This document shows positions 22,316-34,507 of a stretch of 64,000 nt of DNA, piece by piece. The stretch covers positions 5,762,746-5,826,745 of the forward strand of contig OZ025222.1 in NCBI GenBank assembly GCA_964019055.1, read 5' to 3'. Below the pieces are notes generated by a model. That model searched no databases and was not told the origin of the DNA. It was given only the letters and a program-made list of their open reading frames with translations. The stretch is from Anthopleura xanthogrammica. Lineage: Eukaryota; Cnidaria; Anthozoa; Actiniaria; Actiniidae. Position numbers and translations under genes: made by a program. The stretch's first letter is position 1, and each line of letters opens with the position of its first letter.

Positions 22316-25078
22316 CTAATTAGGCTGTTTCACTATAACATAACTTTTGCAACGAAAAACCGCAAGCATAATTGCTCTTCCTTCACCTACTCCGATTACT
22401 ATGGAGGAACGGCACGATATCCTTCCACGACCATTATTTCCCACACTTTTTTTCGGAGCAGCTATCGCCAGTATTGGATCGTCCACGGTCTCTTGTTCGT
22501 CTTCTGTGTCACGTACTTGTTCTCCTGACCATGATACGTGGAGAGGAAGTTGCGAATGCTCTACACAATTTCTGAAAGCACTCACAAACTGATCGATGTT
22601 ATACAATTTGTATGAAGCCTTGCATGCAGAAGAAGTCAAGATAGGCGCTCGCCAGTGATGGGTTTTCTTCACAGAACTTAACGGCGGACTCCCCAAATCG
22701 TATAAAAACCGTTGGAAGTAGGTCGAAGGGACGTAATTAAACTCTAGAGTCTGCCACTTTGCTGAAATGAAAATTATTAGTTAAGAAAGTTAGATTTGTT
22801 TAAGAACTTATGATAAGCACAGTTTTGGTAGTCTTTGTTCAGCAGTTAAGACAATTAATCGAAACTCACCTTTACAACGAGGGTGGTGCGTATTTGCTAA
22901 TCTTTTGACCACTGAAGTCAACCAATTCTTATATGCCTTGTGGCGTCTTATCAGCGTTTTTTTTGGCAGTTCGAAAATTTCGTCTAGAGTAAAGGTAAAA
23001 CGCCTTGGCTCCTTTTGCCTTCTATGTTTTTGTCTCCAGTGCTTCAAAAATGAATCTGAAGTTCTGAAACGTTTTTCACAAAGCTCACAATCAATCGAAT
23101 AGGATTGCATCGCAAAAGAAGTGATTGTGCTTAGATGGACTTGCTTGGAGCAGTCTGCTTCTAACAGGAAATGTGCAATTTCCAAAGGAATGTTGAGAGT
23201 TATGAATTTTTGTTGGCTGTGGCTGACCTCTAGGTGTTGCTCTTGGTGTGAAACGTTAAGCTCAAATTTCTGACCATCCTAAGCTTATCATGTACCGTGA
23301 AACTGCCTCTAATAGCAAATCATGATCAAGAAACACAACGCATTGATATGATGTTTATCTTGATTTAGATAGATAGGTGCTTTTTAGCCGATATTCCGAT
23401 GGTGGCTGTCACCAAGCTGATTTTTGTACTAACTTGCACGTTAACTTTTATAAAAAATCGAAATATATATGTCTATATATATATATATATATAAACTCTC
23501 ATAAACCGATTGCATAGCGATGGCGTGTTTGATACCTGTAGTCAGACAAGTACTTATGTATAATATGTATAGCGTAAATATACTTCTGACATACAAATGA
23601 TTTCGGTATTAAAACATAAACAAACACATTTAGTGCTCAGTTAGCGTGTTTTTTAATGATCAATTCAGCACTATTTGTCGTTTTAGAAGTAATTGATTAA
23701 CTTTCATGAAATTATATACAACATTTTATCTATTCTTTGTCATTTTTTGTCATTTCTTCTTCACTTTTCTTCTCGTCCTTCTCCTCTGTCTTCTCCTTCT
23801 TATTTTTTTCTTCAAATAGCTTCCGCCCCTTCCTCCTTCGTCGACGAGCATAGTCGTTGGGGGGTGGCGGTGCTGGTTCATTTGTGGCTGAAGTGATACA
23901 AGAAAAGAAGGAATCAAGTTTCATATGAGTCATTCGGTATCAAACGTAATCCATGGTCAGTCAGTTTTGAACTTAATAATATTTTGCTCCTTGAGTATAC
24001 TATACTATTGTCTGAACATACTTCTGAATAATAAACTACCACTGGTACACGTAGAATATCGTACAAAGTATCGGAGTTTGTGGGGAGAAATGCTCTAACT
24101 GGTCACGTGACTTCAAACACACGCCAAACAGAATCTACCATGCTTGCATACAACAAAACAATCTTTGGTTTACCGTTTTAGATTTCTTACAGTACTTTAT
24201 TATGGACAGTTATTAAAGAATAATATATACAATGACCAGTTTAAATATATGCATGATGTTTATGTTTTCCGTCTGTAGCAACGTGCCGCAAATATATAGA
24301 TGCAGAATGGACTAACTATCATCATTCCCGATGCCATAATTTCTGGGGAACTCGGGAAATCTAGATTCCAAAATCCCGGGGGTGTTTTGGGTGCAGGCCT
24401 GTGCTCTGATCGGTGCCTACAGGAGGCCTGCACCCGTCTTTTCTTTTCTTCGGGACTATAACCGTCATAGTACTGTAAAGGAGGGAGACGTATTTTAGTG
24501 TAAATCAAAACTACATATTGTTTCCAAATATATATACTTACGGCCTCGCAATCCCTGCAAGTGTAAGCCGGGTCTCTTGGTGTTTCGCTCCGTCGTAAGG
24601 CAAAGAATGCAAGGATGCATTGAGGACAGTGTCTTTGCTTAAGTATGGGGTGCCACACCTTCCTTTAACAGGAAAATGTCAATAAACAATGTTATTGTCT
24701 TACCTCAAATGAATGAAGGCTTTGTGCGTGCCAGAAGCGATCTGGCCATCCGTTTAAAGCTATGCCGGTCGTGCTCAACAAGAAACCAGTATGCTTGAAC
24801 AATGGTAATTGGACATCCTCTAAATAATATGCCTGTTATTTCTTAATGATAAAAGTTCCTGTATTTGTGTATTAGGAGATCGACTGTTAATTATGCACAA
24901 GAGCATTTATGGGCTACCTGTGTCCCTTTCCATGGTTTCCAGGAACGCCTGCTCGTATATTGAATCGTCTACAACAACCAAATCAAATGTACAAATTTTG
25001 CCTAAAGAACACATACAGACAAATTTATCTTTAACTCATTAAGTTTATTGGTGGTAAATTCGAAATAGAATCCACCAT
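22316..25078 (-). CDS. Spliced gene with CxxC and C2H2 finger motifs, unknown family
   Basis: I infer about seven exons on the minus strand. The start ATG is probably at 25078 (MVDSIS), followed by exons near 25010-24917 (LVVVDDSIYEQAFLETMER), 24826-24713 (LPLFKHTGFLLSTTGIALNG), 24658-24538 (HPILKQRHCPQC and YTCRDCEA), 24478-24290, 23900-23730 (a Pro patch then very basic/acidic residues), 23270-22870 with a C2H2-like finger (CELCEKRFRTSDSFLKHWR..H), and 22760-22316. Most junctions have GT/AG borders and consistent phase. It is divergent from the next gene, with only 36 bp between the start codons, so the two probably share a promoter. The zinc-binding motifs suggest a DNA-binding partner of the neighbour. 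I recognise no named family. Confidence 0.5.
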
Positions 25079-25114
25079 GCTTCTGCCTCAGGAGTCATTC
25101 TACACTAGGCGACA
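25079..25114. promoter_or_regulatory. Probable bidirectional promoter between divergent spliced genes
   Basis: The two inferred start codons (25078 minus, 25115 plus) are 36 bp apart. No TATA box is evident in the gap. The call rests on gene orientation only. Confidence 0.35.
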
Positions 25115-28100
25115 ATGGACGAGGAAGGTCGTCGAGAATCGGCTTCCAATAAAACATGGAATGCTTGGAAGGTATTAGATTTAATGAATAATTTATTGAT
25201 AAATGTTGTCAGTTAATTGTCTACTCGAGACACAAACAGTAATTACTGTTTCAGTAACTTTATTTCACAGCGCACTTCAGATACTCCTGTGCTGCTCACG
25301 AAAAATGATATAAAGGCAACTAGAAGATTAGTTTTTTCAATCGTAAGAGAAACAATGAAGATAAAAACAATGGATACAGACTTCCATTCAGCATGTGTTG
25401 ACCTCCAGTCGGCAGTTATCTGGGCTGTTAGGGAGCAGTGTCTCCGCTCAGACACACCACAAGAAATTGAGTTTAATATCAAGCTTGATGGACGACCATT
25501 AGGAGGTATGTTGAAACAAAATTCACCTGTCATTGGAGGGATGTAATGTCAGTTGAAATGGCTGTTTACAATAACTTCTCATAAACATATTTATTGTCAG
25601 TTTTATCATCATCATCACCACCACCACCACCATCCTCATCATCATTATTATAATTATAATTATTAATTGCAAGGTATTTTTATTATCAGGAAAAAATCAG
25701 GTTGCAATAGGTATTGTACCAATTACTTTCAACCACAAAAGCTCAGAAAGCTGCTTGTCTGTTTATTCAATCGCTATTGGGAATTGTAAAGAGGAAAGGT
25801 TAGTAATATTAATAAAGAAATAATTTGAGATCTTCAGGCTTTAATTGGCAGCAGAGTGAACACCTTGGATATTTCCTTTCAGCAATGGGTATAATTAGCC
25901 CATGAAGAGATAATACAGTATAATATTTTATAAAACATACTTCTCAAGATGTTCTGTTAATTTTCTCTTTGTGACAATTTTACATTTACATGCTGTCATA
26001 TGTATATCATATTTGTCTTTCATGAAATAGGAAACTTTTGAAACAGTTGATAAGAGACCTGAATGCCCAGAAAAATGCCATAAAGAAGCAAGGGATTACT
26101 ATTGATGGCAAACATTATAACTTCAAATTTACAGTTATATTAAATTTGGTGTATCAAAATATTTTATCCCTAATCTATTATAGGGCTGTAATTCCAAGAA
26201 AGGTTTTCATCTGGTTTTCATTTTCACCACTTTGTTTAGTGTCCCTCCAAAATACCACAACAACAAAAAACCCTACAAAAAAACAAACAAAATTATTTTG
26301 ATGCTCTAATCTTGAGACTGGGAGTTACAGTCCAAAATCTGATGAGATACAGCTTTATTCTCAAGATGGAGATTAGTCTCTTAATCTGGAGACTTTTGGC
26401 CAAAAAGTAATAGCTATGGTGTTTTTTGGGCAAATGGAATATATCCTATCATTGCATATTATATCAATGATGACATAGTCCTTGATTTCAATTTTTCAGT
26501 TACTATTGATTACAAGGCTCTTTTGGTCCTTCTTCACAAAAAAGATGATGAAAGCTTTGTGCTTGGTGGCAAGGGGTATGGTGTTGAGTTCTGTGCATTC
26601 TGTGATGCTGTAAGGGTAAGTTATATGCACAGTTTTGCTGCTAGTCATAGTGACTATTAATTTTTTTCAATCATATTGTTCTTCCTTGAGCAGGCGTGTA
26701 CTTCACATGGAGCCGATGTTGACAAAACTTGTCTGAACTGCCTTAGGTCCAAGGCGAATATTGGAAGGTATTTTTTACATCCAGTTCATACATTCATTAA
26801 GTACTTTGGGTCTAATATATTTTTGGTTTTACTTATTCCAGAAAGACTGGTTTAAGAGATGATCTGTCATTTCTACTTGAGGAAGATCTCAGCCATATAA
26901 ACCTATGTGTTCTTCATTGTGAGATGAGAAACTTAGAACAACTTCTCGGTTCTGTTGGATTATTTGCATACCTTTTTGGTAGTCTGGATGCTTTGAATGC
27001 TGCTATAGCTGATTATGGCCCAGAAGTCTCCAGAAAGTTTTCCAGAATTACCATTGCAGAAAAACCTGGTCAACAAACTGCAATTGGAAGACATAACATC
27101 AAAGTAGCATCGTTCTCTGGTAAGTAATTCAAACTAGTGCTTGATTCACTCAGTAGATTACAATGGAAATTAAAGAATTTTCATTGGTAAAAAAAAGCAG
27201 AATCAAAAGGTACTTCTTAGTTCAAAAGTTATTATTATAAAGTTTTAATCATGCAATTTATTTTCTGTTTTCCTCTTTGACATTCCAGGATCCCCTGAGA
27301 GAGCTATGTTGAAAAACATTGAGAACATTGTGAGACAAGGCTTACCATTAGGCGAGGTTATATCCTATTATGATGGATGCCCTGGAGTTGCCAAGGAAGT
27401 GATTCTCAACTATGTCACTTTCATGGAGGAAAGAAAAATGGTTAGGAAGGTTAACATTGATCACCCTATATTCTGACATGTATATACTCCTTTATTAAAT
27501 TTCTCTTCTTTTCATTTGTTTTTGTTTTTAAGTATGTGAGTGATATTCTAAAGAAAGGAACATTCAATCGAGATTATGGATTAAGGCAAGAATTGGTGAA
27601 TATTGGCAGTTCTGATGGTATGCAAACCTATTTTTTTTTTTTTTTAATATATCATAATGTTAGGCCCTATGGGCATTTTGTTTACTTGCAAACCTTGATG
27701 ATCTTGATTTTACTTTTACATTGCAGCATTCCAAACTTTTTTAAAGGATCTTGAGACAGAATGGACTTCAAAGCAAAACATGGTGACTTCTAAGTTCAAA
27801 GAAATTGCAAGTAAGTTGAAGCAAGATCAAAAAGGAAAGTCAAGGAAAAAGAAAAAAAAAAGAAATGATGCACCAGTTGGTCCCGATAGTTACTCCTGCT
27901 TAGCAGCACAGCTACAAGTGGATTTCTTTGTCAAGGTACATACTGGGATTTTTTTTTAAACAACAAGTTGTACACTATTTAGCTGGACTCACTCATAATG
28001 ATTGTAGACTTTACAATGTCACCAGAATAACATTCAAAATTTTATCTCAGTCACTCATTAAATTTTCTTTCCACAGTGCTTCTAAGCGTTTTAGATTCAG

Positions 28101-30338
28101 ACTATATTCTTTTTATCACTAGGCCTGCTTACAGTGGAAAGGAATAGCAGAAACACTACGTGATAAAGTTTTTGCAGATGATGAGGAGTATTTAATTGAT
28201 ATTCATGATGTTAAGGTAAAATATATTGTGTGTAAATATTACATTTTCAATTTTTGTACAAGTTAAATTTGATACTAAAAATGACATAATTAGGCACTTA
28301 TATCCTTTACTTATTTTTTTATGCCATGCAGTGTAACGAATGGGGGTTTCTATTGAAGCACTTATTTGGCATGCATCTTGGTACTGGTGATTATGGCCAT
28401 CTCGTAATTGACCACAGTGCTTTGCTGTTAAGACAGTTTCGATCCTTATATAAGTACTCAGGGCAAGGTTTCGAGGCATCCCACAAGCTGCACAGGCAAC
28501 TTTATTCTAGGGCAACCAACCATGATGCTTCTGGTCCTGGACAGTTTTAATTATGTACTTAATGAGGGTCAAAATATTCTCTCTTTCTCTCTCTCTCTCT
28601 CTCTCTGTTTTTGTTTTGTTGTTGTTGTTGCTGTTGAAGAATTAACTTTTTGGCTTTGGTTTATTTTCAGAAACTGCATATAAAAACATAATTATAATTA
28701 TAAAGCTTCTAATTAATTAAATTACACTGTATTTAGGTGCTCGATTAATATATATTCTATTCAGTAATATAAATTTAATGATAACAAAGAATGTTTAATT
28801 AATTTTTAAGAACAATACTCATACTTGCAACCATACTTGTATTAATTCACTATTTTTTGATGCACAGTTGATCAAATACTTACCCACTGGTATGCTACCA
28901 ATATGTTAAGCATGAGGTATAAATTTCGACAAGCACTGGAATGCTTAAATGAAGGTAAGTTCTACAAAGCTTCAAATTTAGTCAATAGACTTATATAATG
29001 CTCACAACAAAGTTCATCCATAGAACAGCATACATGCCCTCTACCCATGTAATATCATGTTTTTAAATGAAGAACTAATTCATGCAAATGGTCAGCAAAT
29101 CTGTTACTGTTTCTTTTTAGTGTACACATTACACTCAATTCATAGTTCTCATCTGTTTATGAATTGATAACAATAATTTTAAATATTGGTGATTTTCAGG
29201 TAAAAACAAACTTAGTTATAGAGGTTGTGGAAGAAATTTTAACAAGCCCATGATTTCCAGTTGGTCAGTAGATATGAAAGGCTGGGTGATTGCTATTGAC
29301 AGTTTGTTCACCAAGTTATTTGGCAATGACTTTTTGAAGTACAAATACCACAAAGACAAAGGCAGCTATGTGGATGAAGAAGTTGCATCCCAAATTTTAA
29401 CATATGATCATGACAACTGGGAAACTGATTATGATAAAAGGCTTACAGAAGCAATGGAATTTACCCCTCCCATCAAGAAAAAGAAGTTGATCCATCAAGT
29501 GGCTAATAACATAGGACAGCAAGCAGATACAAAACAAAAAATATCACCACCAGCCCCAAGCAATGTCATTGACAGTGATGATGAAGCACTTTCCTCAACA
29601 CCACCTACCAACAGCCCTAGCACTGATAGTGTGAATGATGATGATGACCATCAAGCACTTTCCTCAACACCACCTACCAACAGCCCTAGCACTGATAGTG
29701 TGAATGACGATGATGACCATCAAGAACTTTCCTCAACACCACCTACCAACAGCCCTAGCACTGATAGTGTGAATGACGATGATGACCATCAAGCACTTTC
29801 CTCAACACCACCTACCAACAGCCCTAGCACTGATAGTGTGAATGATGATGATGACCATCAAGCACAGTCATCACTCCCTAACCAAAGTCCTTGTGTGGTA
29901 CTGGACAGTAATGATGATGATGATGAAGCCATGTCCCCATTGCCTGCTAATCATACAGCTGGAAATGGAAAAGCACTTCATGATGCAATTCACCAGTGCA
30001 ATAATAGAGGTCAACTTGCATCCCTACATCAAATGCTACCTCCTATAGAATATGCAAGTACTGGAAGTGTACAAGCAATTCATGGAAAATTTCCTGAAAG
30101 TAATCCTTTTGTGCTCACGGCTCGACCAAGTGCCAATCTCGTGGAGAAGGCAGAACAAATCTTGCAAAAGAAAGGTGCACAAGGTGTGAAAATAAGTGGA
30201 ACTGGCTCATTTGGCAAAAAAGGTTTGTCAATTCTTAGAAAGTTTTGTGAAATATCAGACACAGAGAGGAAAGTTGCTGCTGAAGCCAAGTGGCTGGCCC
30301 AGTTAAATTTAAATTCCAGTGAAATGGCACTTTTTTAA
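25115..30338 (+). CDS. Large spliced gene, possible transposase, with acidic repeats
   Basis: Exons are inferred at about 25115-25171 (MDEEGRRES), 25271-25505, 25690-25798, 26031-26150, 26500-26615 (GVEFCAFCDAVR), 26695-26768 (TCLNCLRSK), 26842-27120 (LHCEMRNLEQLLGSVGLFA), 27290-27441, 27534-27617, 27727-27935 (a Lys-rich stretch), 28123-28215, 28332-28545 (GDYGHLVIDHSALLLRQF, SGQGFEASHKLHR), 28867-28953 and 29200-30338. Paired CxxC motifs suggest zinc binding. The last exon holds four 23-residue acidic repeats and a short basic patch KKKKL. Some junctions (26150/26500 and 28545/28867) cannot be resolved by eye. The His/Asp-rich middle could be a DDE-type nuclease, but no triad is proven. The gene lies between two halves of BEL-1, so it must be part of inserted DNA or of a rearrangement. 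Confidence 0.5.
29586..29861 (+). repeat. Coding tandem repeat, 69-bp unit, four copies
   Basis: Four near-identical 23-residue units contain SSTPPTNSPSTDSVNDDDDH; the third has E for A at the first position. The copies differ by only a few silent or single changes, so the expansion is recent. It makes an acidic Ser/Thr/Pro-rich linker. Confidence 0.9.
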
Positions 30339-30356
30339 AATGGTCTTTGGCACCTA

Positions 30357-31420
30357 CCATCCACTAGTTTACCTGTAGTATTGAGCAAATACCTGTTTGT
30401 GTCTGTCTGCTTGGGTCAAAATTTCTAAAACATGTTTGGGTTTTTTGTTTTTTTTTGAAAAAATGAACGATTTTCATAATTTTGTATATAACCTTGAATT
30501 ATTGATAGACCTGTAGATGGCAGTACTACTTGGGTACTTGTTTACCTGTGGTATTGAGCAAATACCTATTTGCATCTGTCTGCTTGGGTCAAAATTTCTA
30601 AAACATGTTTGGGTTTTGTTTTTTTTTGAAAAAATGAACGATTTTCATAATTTTGTATATAACCTTGAATTATTGATAGACCTGTAGATGGCAGTACTAC
30701 TTGGGTACTTGTTTACCTGTAGTATTGAGCAAATACCTGTTTGTGTCGGTCTGCTTGGATCAAAATTTCTAAAACATGTTTGGGTTTTGTTTTTTTTTGA
30801 AAAAATGAACGATTTTCATAATTTTGTATATAACCTTGAATTATTGATAGACCTGTAGATGGCAGTACTACTTGGGTACTTGTTTACCTGTGGTATTGAG
30901 CAAATACCTATTTGCATCTGTCTGCTTGGGTCAAAATTTCTAAAACATGTTTGGGTTTTGTTTTTTTTTTTGAAAAAAATGAAAGATTTTCATAATTTTG
31001 TATATAACCTTGAATTATTGATAGACCTGTAGATGGCAGTACTACTTGGGTACTTGTTTACCTGTAGTATTGAGGAAATACCTGTTTGCGTCTGTCTGCT
31101 TGGGTCAAAATTTCTAAAACATGTTAACATGTTCTAAAAAAATGAAAGATTTTCATAACTTTGTATATAACCTTGAATTATTGATAGACCTGTAGATGGC
31201 AGTACTACTTGGGTACTTGTTTACCTGTAGTATTGAGCAAATACCTGTTTGCGTCTGTCTGCTTGGGTCAAAATTTCTAAAACATGTTTGGGTTTGTTTT
31301 TTTTTGAAAAAATGAAAGATTTTCATAATTTTGTATATAACCTTGAATTATTGATAGACCTGTAGATGGCAGTACTACTTGGGTACTTGTTTACCTGTAG
31401 TATTGAGCAAATACCTGTTT
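30357..31420. repeat. Tandem repeat, unit about 173 bp, six copies
   Basis: Each unit holds ATTGATAGACCTGTAGATGG, CAGTACTACTTGGGTACTTG, GAGCAAATACCTGTTTG, GGGTCAAAATTTCTAAAACA and a T-run followed by GATTTTCATAA. Units are very similar (one has a short deletion after ACATGTT). The array begins just after the stop codon of the spliced gene at 30338 and ends near 31420, before a non-repetitive 750-bp stretch in which I see no gene. Confidence 0.9.
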
Positions 31421-31429
31421 ATGCCGAAG

Positions 31430-32183
31430 TTGCATTTTTAATTACATCTGACAAACTTTCATTCCTTCCCTTTGCATCCTCCCCTATACCCCTTCGTAAA
31501 ATTCATTCATGTAGAGTTATTTGGCCATTTCGCATGGCTTCACACATGGGCCCAGAAAGTTTAAATAGCGTAGCAAAAATGCTCAGATCACGTTTGGTAG
31601 ATTTTAAGATTTAAAGCTTCTCTAGATAGAGGTAAATTATCGTTATGACTAAAAAGAGAGGGCAAAAACTTTATGGCTAGCGGATTATTTAGGTATTTTC
31701 ATTTCCTCCACGTGTCTTTCAATTCAATTTTACTATGGTAAAACGATACCTGGTATCTGTCAGCTGTAATTTCCGCGGGAAGCAGGGGCGGCGAAAAGGT
31801 TGATGTATGTTTTGCTTGTAACGAATGCCTTTTTTGAAAAGTTGAAATATTAAAAATGATTAACATTTTTGAACATTTTTTGTCATGGCTGCAAAATGAA
31901 GGTTTAAGCAATTTTATCAACGAAATTTACGGTGGTAGTCATCCATGAGGCACACGATAATCCCACAGGAATTTATCGGAAAGAAATCAACCAATCACAT
32001 TGTTCTGTTTGTATAATACAGGAAATCGAGTGCTGTAATGAATGTAATAATGGTATGAACAGTGTGTGCCAGTTCTTTCGTAAACTGTAGATCGATTTTC
32101 TCCTACTTACGCTGCTCTCGATTTAGGCTGTATTTTAGAAGTTTTGACCCAAGGGTTAAAAAGAATTGTTAATTCCCGTGAAG
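31430..32183. other. Intergenic stretch before the kinase gene
   Basis: AT-rich, with no convincing open frame or repeat. It may hold the promoter of the kinase gene that starts at 32184; no clear core element can be named. Confidence 0.3.
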
Positions 32184-33310
32184 ATGGAATCCGATGAGAA
32201 CCGAAAGAAGCTGAAAGCAATTAAAAAGTTAAAGAAGAAACAATGGAAGGAGAGGAAGAAGGCACGTCGTGCGGAAAAAAGTAAAGAAAAAAACGGCCAA
32301 GCCGCAGTTACCAAGGAAATATCTGTGCAATGCAATATAGAAGAAATTGCCAGTACCAGAAATCAGGAAGCTCAGGAGACCTTGCCTTATCGTTCCAGGG
32401 GTCGTTATATGTTGCAAGCAGCATTGAACCAGCGTGGACAAATCGCGGTGTCAAGCAAGCAAACAACAACAAACAACGATCCATACGAGACGAGAAGAAA
32501 ACGAACAGTTCATTTTCCACGAGAAAAATCACCAGTTGCTGAAAAGAAACAGAAAACAAAGCAGCAAGAAATAAAAGATATCGATCGCAAAATGATTCAT
32601 CGGTTAAAGGAAGTTCCTGCTCTTGGAAGTGGAAGTTTCGGTACGTGCTACTTAGCAAGTTACAGAGGTATAAGTGTAGCTGTGAAGGAGTTTAACGACA
32701 GGAAGGGCAAAAAAAAGTTAAATGATCTACGAAGATCGGCAGAGAAAGAAGCACGGATCATGATGAGTCTCGGAGATCACAAAGGATTACCCCTTCTTTT
32801 CGGAGTTTGCAGAGAAGAATTACCCAAGACAGAAGCTTAACATTGTATAAAGCCACGAAGAAAAGTCCTCCTCTGAGTACGGCCGAGTGGAACAAAATCT
32901 TTTATTGAATCGCAGAAGCTCTAAAACATGTGCACGACATGGGTTTTTCACACGATCTGAAAGGCAATAATGTTGTTCTAGAAGCACCCACTCATGACAA
33001 CGAGCCTCACAATCCTGTGATAATAGACTTTGGATGCAGTTTGGCTATTGCAGAATCCAAAGCCAGACCACCACAGCCAAACCATCTGAAGGAAGTAAAC
33101 CGACATTCACATACTGCACCAGAGGTCTTAGACGGCAGCGGAAAACCTTCTACTTGCAGTGACGTTTACTCTTTTGGTCGCATGTTTTACTTTGTGCACA
33201 AGAACTGTAAAATCCCAATGTCTGAAAAACTGAAATCAACAATGGATATTGATCCAAACAAAAGGCCTACGAATGAAGAGTTGCTGATCCATTTAGCAAG
33301 TTTACAATAA
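32184..33310 (+). pseudogene. Protein kinase-like gene, frame broken
   Basis: The first frame starts at ATG 32184 with a very basic leader (KKLKKKQWKERKKARR) and about 130 low-complexity residues. The kinase N-lobe follows: the glycine loop GSGSFGTCY, VAVKEF with the ATP-binding Lys, and a Glu in an EKEARIM helix. The frame stops at 32840. The C-lobe resumes at 32930: SHDLKGNNVV in place of the catalytic loop HRDLK..N, DFG, TAPEVLDG (APE), SDVYSFG, and RPTNEEL at the end. About 90 bp between the frames have stops and may be an intron or damage. The catalytic-loop Arg is missing, and the whole loop reads H-D-L-K. It resembles tyrosine-kinase-like or RAF/MLK-like kinases in general; no family is assigned. 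Confidence 0.7.
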
Positions 33311-33852
33311 CTGTGGTGCAATCTTTATGTTCTACGCTTTGAAAGTAGACGATAGTATGATTGTCATATGACCGCGCAAAGATTGTCAAACTAAGTGGAC
33401 TTTGTTTAGCTTGTTTTTTATCACTCTTAAGCAACTTTAATTTACGGATATTTCAAGGACAGTTTGATAGTTTTTGATGTCTTCGAAAAAAGTTAATTAC
33501 TTTTAATTGGTTTGGTTTCGAGTATCCCAATAATCGTCCCATGATTGAAAAGTCTGTTCAAATTGAAGATATCAAGTAATAGTATTACCAATACGTTGTA
33601 TATCTTAATAAATCTCGTGATTCTTACTAAAACGTTAAAATGCTATGAAGTTATTGAATATAATAATATCAAGGGGAGTTTCTTGCACGCTGACAGGTAC
33701 AGTTAACAGATCACCGCAAAAGCAAACGCCTCTGGACTCACAAGGTGTCGGCTCAAAGCTTCATATTACCTGGTGATAATTAGTTGAGGGTTAGTTGAAC
33801 TAACCCTCAGCCAATTAAGAAACATAATCTTTTAGGAGCTAAGCTCGTCATG
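33311..33852. other. Non-coding stretch with a palindrome at the BEL-1 junction
   Basis: No gene was seen. A palindrome centred near 33796 (GAGGGTTAGTTGAACTAACCCTC) lies about 55 bp left of the point (about 33853) where BEL-1 protease sequence begins. TTAA occurs at 33816-33819. Either could mark the right edge of the inserted 22-34 kb block, but no partner end could be found near 22 kb. Confidence 0.35.
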
Positions 33853-34502
33853 CATCCGAGCTTGACTTTTGTTGCATAAGGCCCATCATCGGTGGTACGT
33901 ATAACTTCCATAGGCTGTAGGGCTTCAGGAACATCCATGCCAATTAAGAGATCCACATTAGAGTCAATAAATTGTAAATGTAGATTGTCGGAAAACTGAG
34001 GCCAAGAGTCAACGTCTTCTTGCGATGGCACTTTGTTCTTTGAAACTGGAATCACAGGTCTAGAGAGAACTACAGGAAGATTGATAGCAACATTGTCGTC
34101 CAAGTCAATAACTGTCAGGCCATGAATCACTTGACTTTCAATGTTGAAACTGTGTCCAATGGTAGTTAACTTGATCTTGGACCTTTTACCTTGTACTCCG
34201 AGGCGTTTGATTAAAGATTCAGAACTCGCGTTTGATCCAGTATCCAATAAGGCGTAAGTCTGAATAAAGGTATTTTTATCATGCTTTCTAACCTTCACAG
34301 GTAATATTGGAAGTACTGCTGATGGTAACTTTGATGGATCCACGGGTTTAGTAGCAGAACATGCAAAGGACCTTTTGCTGGGGAAACTAGCAGTGGGACA
34401 AGTGGTAAAGGCAGATAAATTACTTGTAGATGTACTTCCAGGTAAGCTGGCACTTACAGGTGGACTAGAACATCCAAGGGAACTTCCAGATAGGCTAGTA
34501 CC
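33853..34502 (-). pseudogene. BEL-1 aspartic protease region
   Basis: On the minus strand after the Polinton edge comes a low-complexity linker, then LPVKVRKHDK and YALLDTGSNASS with the protease active-site DTG, IKLTTIGHSFNIESQVIHG, a SQEDVDSWPQF segment and LLIGMDVPEAL, all typical of the BEL protease and its junction to RT. The sequence departs from BEL just after KVKLG, where a Trp-Gly-Pro-type continuation would be expected. The upstream gag is on the other side of the Polinton at 50664. Confidence 0.8.
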
Positions 34503-34507
34503 AGAGC
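34503..34507. repeat. Target-site duplication of the complete Polinton (left)
   Basis: AGAGC, matched by AGAGC at 50659-50663. It is five bases where most Polintons show six; the sixth position differs between the sides. Confidence 0.8.

Noticed and set aside
28560..28860. CT/GTT dinucleotide and trinucleotide runs as a regulatory element
   Set aside because: It lies in an inferred intron of the spliced gene; simple repeats there are common and no function can be supported.
31430..31614. Short open frame at the end of the 173-bp array
   Set aside because: Only about 60 residues lie outside the repeat, and no motif or homology was seen.
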